From positions 1 to 53,431 of the forward strand of contig CAZVSC010000017.1 in NCBI GenBank assembly GCA_964629325.1: a DNA stretch of 53,431 nt, in the 5' to 3' direction. Below, piece after piece: positions 44,066-50,390 of this stretch. The DNA comes from Eutrophocola sp964629325 (lineage in GTDB: Bacteria; Pseudomonadota; Gammaproteobacteria; Pseudomonadales; Pseudohongiellaceae). The position numbers and the translations under genes are program-made. The first letter of the stretch is position 1; each line of letters opens with the position of its first letter. The notes under the pieces were generated by a model. It searched no databases. It had not been told where the DNA came from and worked only from the letters and a program-made list of their open reading frames with translations.

Positions 44066-44611
44066 TTATTTCAGGACTTCGGAAGAGTTCAGGTGCAGGT
44101 CTTTCAGTTTCGTGTAGTGCCTGGCACTGTAAAGCAGGAAATCGACTTCTTCCTGGCGCAGGTCGCGAACCCGCTGTGCCGGCGAGCCAACGTAGAGACC
44201 TCCGCTGGCGAGGGTTTTGCCCGGTGAGACGACACTGCCGCCACCCAGGATGATATCGGACTCCACCACGGCGCCATCCATAACTATCGCGCCCATGCCG
44301 ATTAGCACCCGATCCTTGATCGTGCAGCCGTGCAGTACGGCGCGGTGGCCAACAGTGACGTCACTGCCGATATTGAGTGAGAAGCCGTCGGGCCCGAAAG
44401 ATTCCGGAGAGGTGCAGTGCAGGACCGAGCCGTCCTGGATATTGGTGCGGTCACCTATGCGAATGCTGTGGACATCCCCGCGAATGACGGTCAGCGGCCA
44501 CACGGAGGAATCGACACCGAGCTCCACGTTGCCTATCACCACAGCACTCGAATCGATGAAGGCGCGGTCGCCGATTTTGGGATTGAACTCCATGTAACTG
44601 CGTACTGTCAT
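44066..44611 (-). CDS. Gamma carbonic anhydrase family protein (YrdA-like)
   Basis: Left-handed beta-helix protein of the gamma carbonic anhydrase/YrdA family. The start at ATG 44611 (MTVRSYMEFNPKIGDRAFID) gives 181 aa and has AGGA 7 nt upstream; a longer frame to 44665 is less likely. Hexapeptide repeats cover about residues 15-140. Candidate zinc-ligand histidines are in GSVLHCTSPES and TVGHRAVLHGCTI. Many members lack measured activity, so true CO2 hydration is uncertain. Its position opposite aroE resembles yrdA-aroE in enterics. Confidence 0.9.
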   Translation of the reverse strand: MTVRSYMEFNPKIGDRAFIDSSAVVIGNVELGVDSSVWPLTVIRGDVHSIRIGDRTNIQDGSVLHCTSPESFGPDGFSLNIGSDVTVGHRAVLHGCTIKDRVLIGMGAIVMDGAVVESDIILGGGSVVSPGKTLASGGLYVGSPAQRVRDLRQEEVDFLLYSARHYTKLKDLHLNSSEVLK

Positions 44612-44717
44612 GGCAGGGTCCTGGCGTGGAGACTGGCTGTCGTGGATAGGGGGATTATTTTCCAAAAATCCTTGGGAAACAAGGGAAGCCGAATGGCAAA
44701 TCCGAAAAAATAGCTGT

Positions 44718-44723
44718 TATAAT
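44718..44723 (+). promoter_or_regulatory. Candidate -10 element for the coxB-remnant/ctaA/cyoE/sco operon
   Basis: A perfect TATAAT lies 117 nt before the coxB-like start codon, within the 228-nt gap between the divergent carbonic anhydrase gene and this operon. The -35 position is poor. Confidence 0.4.
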
Positions 44724-44839
44724 GCGCGCCCCAATTTGGCGCGTCAGCCCGCGATTTTCCGGGTTAATTGTCGTCCTGATTTGATACGTTTGTGCGGGAT
44801 GCCCGGCGGTCGCACTTACCAGCACGGCTGAAGACCGAC

Positions 44840-45157
44840 ATGCAGGCCAATGACATAAATGTGATGATTTTCTGGGTGTGCGTTGTTATAGGCGCCGTCG
44901 TCTATGCGGCCATCATCTGGTCACTGGTGGTTTACAGGAAATCAAAAAAGCAGGAAGCCTCGTTTCATAAAAGCACTGCCGCTGAAATTGCATGGACGGT
45001 CATTCCGCTGCTGATCATCATTGCCATGATGATTCCTGCGGCGAAACTGCTGACACGGATATACAACAGTGACAGTAACAGTGGTCTGGGGTATGTGAGC
45101 ATGCATGTTGCGCCGGACAGGGTCTTAAACCCATTGCAGGTAGTCAGGAATTCATGA
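44840..45157 (+). CDS. Truncated cytochrome c oxidase subunit II: transmembrane hairpin only
   Basis: A 105-aa frame from ATG 44840 closely follows the CoxB transmembrane hairpin. It has a first helix INVMIFWVCVVIGAVVYAAI, the basic linker YRKSKKQEASFHKSTAAEI and a second helix AWTVIPLLIIIAMMIPAAKLL. Normal CoxB has a signal peptide before this and a CuA domain (CxxxCGxxHxxM) of about 170 residues after it. Both are absent here, and the last 34 residues are unrelated to CoxB. The coxA, ctaG, coxC and surf1 genes usually found next are also missing; the stop overlaps the ctaA start (ATGA). It is most likely the remnant of a large internal deletion, though still open and possibly expressed. Confidence 0.7.
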   Translation: MQANDINVMIFWVCVVIGAVVYAAIIWSLVVYRKSKKQEASFHKSTAAEIAWTVIPLLIIIAMMIPAAKLLTRIYNSDSNSGLGYVSMHVAPDRVLNPLQVVRNS

Positions 45158-46173
45158 AAAGCGGTAAACCTTCTTACACTCTCGTGCTTTTTGCCACTTT
45201 CTTCGCGCTGTGCGTGGTGATTCTCGGCGCGTGGACCCGCCTTTCCGATGCCGGCCTTGGCTGCCCCGATTGGCCGGGTTGCTACGGCTTCGTGCTGGTT
45301 CCCGAAACCGCCGAGGAAATCGCACAGGCCGAAGCCGCGTTCCCTGACGCACCTTTCGAGGCGCACAAGGCCTGGCCGGAAGTGATTCATCGTTATTTTG
45401 CCAGTACGCTCGGATTGCTCATCATTATTATCAATGTCATGGCATGGAAAAACCGCCACAGGCCGGATCAGCCAATCAAGCTGCCGTTGTTCCTGCTGGT
45501 CCTGGTTATAGCCCAGGGCCTGTTCGGCATGTGGACCGTAACACTGAAACTCTGGCCCCAGGTTGTAACCACGCATTTGCTTGGCGGGTTCACGACCCTG
45601 AGCCTGTTGTGGCTGCTTGGCCTGAGACTCAACAACAGGCCCTGGCAGCAACCGAGCGTACCAGTGCGGCAATGGATGAAACTGCGGCCCCTGGCAATGA
45701 TTGCCCTGGTCCTGCTTGTCTGCCAGATCACTCTGGGAGGATGGACCAGTTCCAACTACGCCGCACTGGCCTGTCCAGACATGCCAACCTGCCAGGGGCG
45801 CTGGCTGCCGCCGATGGATTTTGCCAGCGGCTTCAATGTCACACAGGAAATCGGACCAAATTATCTCGGCGGCCAGATGGACGGCGAAGCCCGCGTGGCC
45901 ATTCACATGGCCCATCGTATCGGAGCGCTGCTGGTTACCCTGCTCCTTGGCTTCCTTATCTGGAAGTTGTACCGCAATGCCGGCGGCAGGGAGCTTACTC
46001 TGCTGACGCATGTGCTGCTTTTCCTGCTGATCATGCAGGTCAGCCTGGGCATCAGCAATATCGTGTTTTCGCTGCCGCTATGGGTCGCGGTTGCACATAA
46101 CGCCGGGGGTGCTTTACTATTGCTCACCCTTGTAACCCTCAATTACAGACTCAACAAAGTCTCCGCGTTCTAA
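45154..46173 (+). CDS. ctaA: Heme A synthase CtaA (Cox15)
   Basis: Oxidises the C8 methyl of heme O to the formyl group of heme A. The 339-aa protein has eight predicted membrane segments in two halves. Conserved His ligands are in EVIHRYFAST, VVTTHLLGG, AIHMAHRIG and VAHNAGGAL. Two cysteine pairs are present, GCPDWPGC and ACPDMPTC. It looks fully intact although the oxidase subunit genes that normally precede it are missing. Its product is useful only if an aa3-type (or other heme A) oxidase exists elsewhere. Confidence 0.95.
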   Translation: MKSGKPSYTLVLFATFFALCVVILGAWTRLSDAGLGCPDWPGCYGFVLVPETAEEIAQAEAAFPDAPFEAHKAWPEVIHRYFASTLGLLIIIINVMAWKNRHRPDQPIKLPLFLLVLVIAQGLFGMWTVTLKLWPQVVTTHLLGGFTTLSLLWLLGLRLNNRPWQQPSVPVRQWMKLRPLAMIALVLLVCQITLGGWTSSNYAALACPDMPTCQGRWLPPMDFASGFNVTQEIGPNYLGGQMDGEARVAIHMAHRIGALLVTLLLGFLIWKLYRNAGGRELTLLTHVLLFLLIMQVSLGISNIVFSLPLWVAVAHNAGGALLLLTLVTLNYRLNKVSAF

Positions 46174-46175
46174 TC

Positions 46176-47069
46176 ATGACCGAGTTTTCCATGCAGAAAC
46201 AGGCAGTCAAAGCTGCCACCTGGCAGGATTACTACGAGATGTGCAAACCCCGTGTTGTCATGATGATGATCCTGACATCACTGGTCGGCATGTTCCTCGC
46301 AGTTCCGGGCATGGTGGCCTTGGACATCCTGGTCTGGGGCAACCTGGGGATAGCGCTGGTAGCCAGCGCTGGCGCCGTGGTGAATCACCTCATCGACCAC
46401 CGGGTCGATACCATCATGCAGCGCACCATCAAACGCCCGATACCCCAGGGCAAAGTCAGCCCGACCCAGGCCCTGATGTTTGCACTGGCTATTTGCGTGC
46501 TGGGCATGGCCGTCCTGATATTCCTGGTCAACCCGCTGTGCGCGTGGCTCACCCTCGCCTCCTTTGTCGGATATGCCATCATCTACACCGGTTTCCTGAA
46601 ACGGGCGACACCACAGAATATCGTCATCGGCGGGCTCTCCGGTGCCATGCCGCCCCTGTTGGGCTGGACGGCAGTCACAGGAACAGTCGATGCAAACGGC
46701 CTGTTGCTGGTCCTGATCATATTTGCCTGGACACCGCCGCATTTCTGGCCTCTGGCCATCCACCGCAAAAATGATTATGCAAAAACCGACATACCCATGC
46801 TGCCGGTGACTCACGGCGATCCGTTGACCAAGCTGCATACACTGCTGTACACCATCATCATGTGCCTGGTCACCGTGCTGCCTTACCTGACCGGCATGAG
46901 CGGCATGTTTTACCTTGCTTCGGCCATCCTGCTCGGCGGCGGCTTCATGTATTACTCGCTGCTGCTGATGTTTACCGACAGGCCCAGGGCAGCGCTGACC
47001 ACCTTCCGGTATTCCATTTTTTACCTGATCGCGCTCTTCATTGCGCTGCTGATCGATCATTACATCTGA
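46176..47069 (+). CDS. cyoE: Protoheme IX farnesyltransferase (heme O synthase)
   Basis: UbiA-type prenyltransferase that attaches a farnesyl group to heme B. The 297-aa protein has about nine TM helices. The polyprenyl-diphosphate site reads NHLIDHRVDTIMQRTIKRP, with its two Asp and the downstream TPPHFWPLAI segment. It follows ctaA by 2 nt, so the two are clearly co-translated. This is also called ctaB. Confidence 0.95.
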   Translation: MTEFSMQKQAVKAATWQDYYEMCKPRVVMMMILTSLVGMFLAVPGMVALDILVWGNLGIALVASAGAVVNHLIDHRVDTIMQRTIKRPIPQGKVSPTQALMFALAICVLGMAVLIFLVNPLCAWLTLASFVGYAIIYTGFLKRATPQNIVIGGLSGAMPPLLGWTAVTGTVDANGLLLVLIIFAWTPPHFWPLAIHRKNDYAKTDIPMLPVTHGDPLTKLHTLLYTIIMCLVTVLPYLTGMSGMFYLASAILLGGGFMYYSLLLMFTDRPRAALTTFRYSIFYLIALFIALLIDHYI

Positions 47070-47099
47070 GCGCGGTCACCCGCGGCAGCCTTGCCGGTG

Positions 47100-47753
47100 A
47101 TGTCGACCATGGAAAAATCCCCATTGAAATTTACGCTTGTACTGATGGCCGGTATTTCCGTTATTTCGGGTGCGGTGCTGACAACGCTGTTCCTGTCCGC
47201 CAACGCGGTAACGGCCGAATCATTGCGAAACGACAGCTTCTTTGTTTATGACACCCCCAGGGCGCTGGAACCATTCAGCCTGATGGACGACGCCGGCGAG
47301 GCGTTCACCAACGCCGACCTGCAGGGGCGCTGGACAGCCGTATTTTTCGGCTACACCTTTTGTCCGGACATCTGCCCGCTGACCATGGCAAGCATGAAGC
47401 AGTTTCATGACCTGCTGTCGGCCCGGGGTGAAGATGCAGACTTCCAGGTCGTCATGATCAGCGTCGACCCGGAGCGGGATACCCGGGAGGTATTGTCCAA
47501 CTACGTGAAATACTTCAATCCGGCGTTCATTGGCGTCACCGGTGAGTATGCTCCCATCTATACACTGGCCAGGCAGATGAACATCACCTTCAATTATGTC
47601 GCCATGGATGACGACAATTACCTGGTGAACCATAACGGGGAGGTCATGCTGATCGATCCGCAGGGAAACAACGCCGGGTTCTTCAAGCCGCCTTACCAGC
47701 CGGAACCGATGCTGGAAAACTTCCTGGCCGTGAAAAAGTTCCTGTCGCGGTAA
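47100..47753 (+). CDS. SCO1/SenC family copper chaperone
   Basis: Membrane-anchored thioredoxin-fold protein that delivers copper to the CuA centre of cytochrome oxidase or acts as a redox factor. About 217 aa from ATG 47100 (47109 is also possible). It has one N-terminal TM anchor (about residues 10-35), the copper/redox motif FCPDICP and the third ligand His in YLVNHNGEVMLIDP. The CuA-bearing CoxB C-terminus is missing from this operon, so its client must lie elsewhere. It converges on znuB with 10 nt between. Confidence 0.93.
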   Translation: MSTMEKSPLKFTLVLMAGISVISGAVLTTLFLSANAVTAESLRNDSFFVYDTPRALEPFSLMDDAGEAFTNADLQGRWTAVFFGYTFCPDICPLTMASMKQFHDLLSARGEDADFQVVMISVDPERDTREVLSNYVKYFNPAFIGVTGEYAPIYTLARQMNITFNYVAMDDDNYLVNHNGEVMLIDPQGNNAGFFKPPYQPEPMLENFLAVKKFLSR

Positions 47754-47763
47754 ACAGGCTCTT

Positions 47764-48552
47764 CTAGAGTTTTTCCCCCGCCGGCAGCAGCCGGCCAATC
47801 ACGAACAGGAGGCTGGCCGCCACCACGATGCTGGGGCCGGTCGGCGTATCCCAGAACCAGGATGCCGTGATGCCGCCGCAGACAGCAAGGCATCCTGCAA
47901 TGCTCGCCAGTATGGCCATGGATTCCGGGGTCCTGGCATAGGCTCGTGCGCAGGCAGGCGGAATGATCAGCAATGACGTGATCAGCAGGATGCCGACCAC
48001 TTTCATGGACACTGCCACGATCAGCGCGATCAGCAGCATCAGCAGCATGCGCATGCGCGTCACATGAATCCCTTCCACCTGTGCCAGTTCTTCGTGCAGG
48101 GTTATGGCCAGCAATCGGTTCCAGTTCAGGAGCAGCAACACCAGGACAACGATACAGGTAGCGGCGATCCACAACAGGTTGCTTGCCGAAACGGTGAGCA
48201 GGTCTCCAAACAGGTAAGACATCAGGTTCACCTGGTTGTCCGTGAAGCTGATTATGACGAGACCGAGGGCAAGCGAGCTGTGGGCCAGTATGCCAAGGAT
48301 GGTATCCGTGGACAGCCCGCGACGCTTTTCCATCAACACCAGCAGAACGGCGAGCAGGGCACACGCCCCGATGACGGAGGCTTCGAGGCTTATCTCCAGC
48401 AGCAGACCGAGCGCGATGCCGAAAAGGGCAGAGTGTGCGAGCGTGTCGCCAAAATAGGACATCCGCCGCCAGACCACGAAGCAACCCAGCGGCCCGGCGA
48501 TTGCCGCTACCAGCAGGCCGGACAGGAGCGCGCGCAGAATGAAATCAGCCAT
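47764..48552 (-). CDS. znuB: Zinc ABC transporter permease ZnuB
   Basis: Inner-membrane permease of the high-affinity zinc importer. The 262-aa protein has about eight hydrophobic segments and starts MADFILRALLSGLLVAAIAGPLGCFVVWRRMSYFG in two stretches, the typical ABC-3 family opening. The coupling-helix region is MKVVGILLITSLLIIPPACAR. It is 8 nt after znuC. Confidence 0.95.
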   Translation of the reverse strand: MADFILRALLSGLLVAAIAGPLGCFVVWRRMSYFGDTLAHSALFGIALGLLLEISLEASVIGACALLAVLLVLMEKRRGLSTDTILGILAHSSLALGLVIISFTDNQVNLMSYLFGDLLTVSASNLLWIAATCIVVLVLLLLNWNRLLAITLHEELAQVEGIHVTRMRMLLMLLIALIVAVSMKVVGILLITSLLIIPPACARAYARTPESMAILASIAGCLAVCGGITASWFWDTPTGPSIVVAASLLFVIGRLLPAGEKL

Positions 48553-48560
48553 GGCGCTTC

Positions 48561-49316
48561 CTAGTGATTGTGCCCATCGTCGACGATCTCGCCGGCAAGA
48601 TCGTGACTATGGTTGTGGTGGTGGGTATAGACTGCTAGCGTCTCGGCATCTTTCCTGCCGAACAGTTCGAGGTATGCGGGGTCGTTGCTGACCTGTTCAG
48701 GATGACCGTGGCAGCAGACATGCTGGTTAAGGCAGATAACCTCATCCGTGGCGGACATGACCAGGTGCAGATCGTGGGATACCAGCAGGATGCCGCAATC
48801 GTGCTTGTCGCGGATATCCGTGATCAGGCGGTACAGTTCCGCCTGGCCGTTGACGTCCACCCCTTGTGCCGGCTCATCCAGAACCAGCAACTGGGGATCC
48901 TGGATTAACGCTCTCGCCAGCAATACACGCTGCAGCTCGCCACCCGAGAGTGAATGCAGCTGGCTGTCGATAAGTGCCGAGGCACCGACCTCCTCAAGCA
49001 CGCGGCCGGTCTCCATGGACCTGGCATTGGCGGCCAGGGTGAGGAACTTGCCGACAGTGACGGGCATGCTCTGGTCGACCTGCAGCCGCTGCGGCATATA
49101 ACCGATGCGGATTTCCTTTCTGCGCGCCACCTTGCCGCTGGTGGGGCTGATCAGGCCCAACACGATTTTTACCAGCGAGGTTTTTCCGGCGCCGTTGGGC
49201 CCGATCAGCGTGACGATCTGGCGCTCGGCAATTCGCAGCGAAATATTCTGCAATACCAGGCGCTGGTCGAATTGCAGGGAGATTTCCTGCGCATTGAGAA
49301 GGACGTTATCTGGCAC
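48561..49316 (-). CDS. znuC: Zinc ABC transporter ATP-binding protein ZnuC
   Basis: ATPase of the zinc importer. The 251-aa protein has Walker A GPNGAGKTSLVKIVLG, signature LSGGELQRVLLARAL, Walker B LLVLDEPAQGVD and the H-loop SHDLHLV. The C-terminal tail is His-rich (THHHNHSHDLAGEIVDDGHNH, in shorter pieces), a feature of ZnuC proteins thought to sense or buffer zinc. It is divergent from znuA across a 179-nt gap. Confidence 0.96.
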   Translation of the reverse strand: MPDNVLLNAQEISLQFDQRLVLQNISLRIAERQIVTLIGPNGAGKTSLVKIVLGLISPTSGKVARRKEIRIGYMPQRLQVDQSMPVTVGKFLTLAANARSMETGRVLEEVGASALIDSQLHSLSGGELQRVLLARALIQDPQLLVLDEPAQGVDVNGQAELYRLITDIRDKHDCGILLVSHDLHLVMSATDEVICLNQHVCCHGHPEQVSNDPAYLELFGRKDAETLAVYTHHHNHSHDLAGEIVDDGHNH

Positions 49317-49420
49317 GGATCAACCGCCGGTGCTTAATAATACAGAAAGCTGGCAGAACCACAGGGTATTATTGTTATGGGCACAACGGGTCGACATGCG
49401 AGTCCTGTGGTATTGAATGA

Positions 49421-49440
49421 GAGTGATATATCATAGCATC
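49421..49440. promoter_or_regulatory. Candidate Zur operator in the znuA/znuC divergent gap
   Basis: GTGATATATCATAGCATC, with the 10-bp perfect dyad TGATATATCA at 49424-49433, resembles the AT-rich Zur site of E. coli znuAC. It lies in the right place to repress znuA and possibly znuCB. The match to the full dyad consensus is imperfect. Confidence 0.4.
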
Positions 49441-49495
49441 TTTTTTCCGGCACTCTCACTGCGCCAACTTGCGGGCAACCACTGTTTTACACGCC

Positions 49496-50356
49496 ATGGG
49501 CAACCGATTTATTAGCGTCATACTTGGCATCCTGCTCCTGCCAGGCTGGCAGTCCGCATCTGCACAGCCACAGGTTGCAGCAAGTATCAGGCCATTGCTG
49601 CTGATCGCCGACGCCGTGACGGACGGCATATCCAGGCCTGATCCAGTACTCGATGCTACCCAGGATCCCCACCACCCTGCACTCAGACCGTCGCAGCGCC
49701 GCGTCATTGACCAGGCCGGCGTGTTTCTCTGGATAGGGCCTGGAATGGAAACCGGACTGGAAAAGGTTGCCAGTGAACGTCCGGACTCCGTGTTGACGGC
49801 CATGGAGTTGCCGATGCTGAATCGACACGTTATAGGCGACACCCCGGACCCACATGTCTGGCTCGATACGGGTAATGCGCTGGTGATAGCGGCCAGCCTC
49901 GCTGACAGGCTTGCGGTGCTTGACCCTGGAAATGCCGGCCGCTACCGGGACAACCTGCGCCTGTTTCAGGAGGACGTGTATTCCTTGGACACGGCGATCC
50001 GGGAAAGGCTGCAGTCAGCAACCTTTCCGCCTTTTGCCGTGTACCATAACGGCTACCAGTACTTTGAAGCGCAGTTCGGACTGCAGCATGTCACCAGCTT
50101 TACCGGCAATGAAGAAGTACAGCCGGGAATCCGTCAGTTGCTGGCCATCAGCAAGGAACTGGCGGACAACCAGGTGTACTGCATCGTGACAGGGCCGTCA
50201 CAAAACACAGCGCGCCTGGACAACCAGCTTGAACAGGACGCCATGCGATATGTCACCATAGATGTCCTTGGCTACGACATCGAGCGGTCCCGAGATGGTT
50301 ACAGCCGGTTCATGCGCCAACTGGCGGAAGCCTTTGCAGGCTGCCGCACCGAGTAA
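49496..50356 (+). CDS. znuA: Zinc ABC transporter substrate-binding protein ZnuA
   Basis: Periplasmic zinc-binding protein. I use ATG 49496 (MGNRFISVILGILLLPGWQSASA), 286 aa with a signal peptide cleaved near residue 23; a TTG at 49469 is also possible, and neither has a clear ribosome binding site. Likely zinc ligands are His in DPHHPALRPS, DPHVWLD and AVYHNGYQYFE plus Asp in TIDVLG. The long His/Asp-rich loop of E. coli ZnuA is absent, leaving only HHP. Two cysteines (YCIVTG and AGCRTE) could form the usual disulfide. Confidence 0.92.
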   Translation: MGNRFISVILGILLLPGWQSASAQPQVAASIRPLLLIADAVTDGISRPDPVLDATQDPHHPALRPSQRRVIDQAGVFLWIGPGMETGLEKVASERPDSVLTAMELPMLNRHVIGDTPDPHVWLDTGNALVIAASLADRLAVLDPGNAGRYRDNLRLFQEDVYSLDTAIRERLQSATFPPFAVYHNGYQYFEAQFGLQHVTSFTGNEEVQPGIRQLLAISKELADNQVYCIVTGPSQNTARLDNQLEQDAMRYVTIDVLGYDIERSRDGYSRFMRQLAEAFAGCRTE

Positions 50357-50390
50357 GAAAACACGATTACCAGGAATATTTCACTACAGC

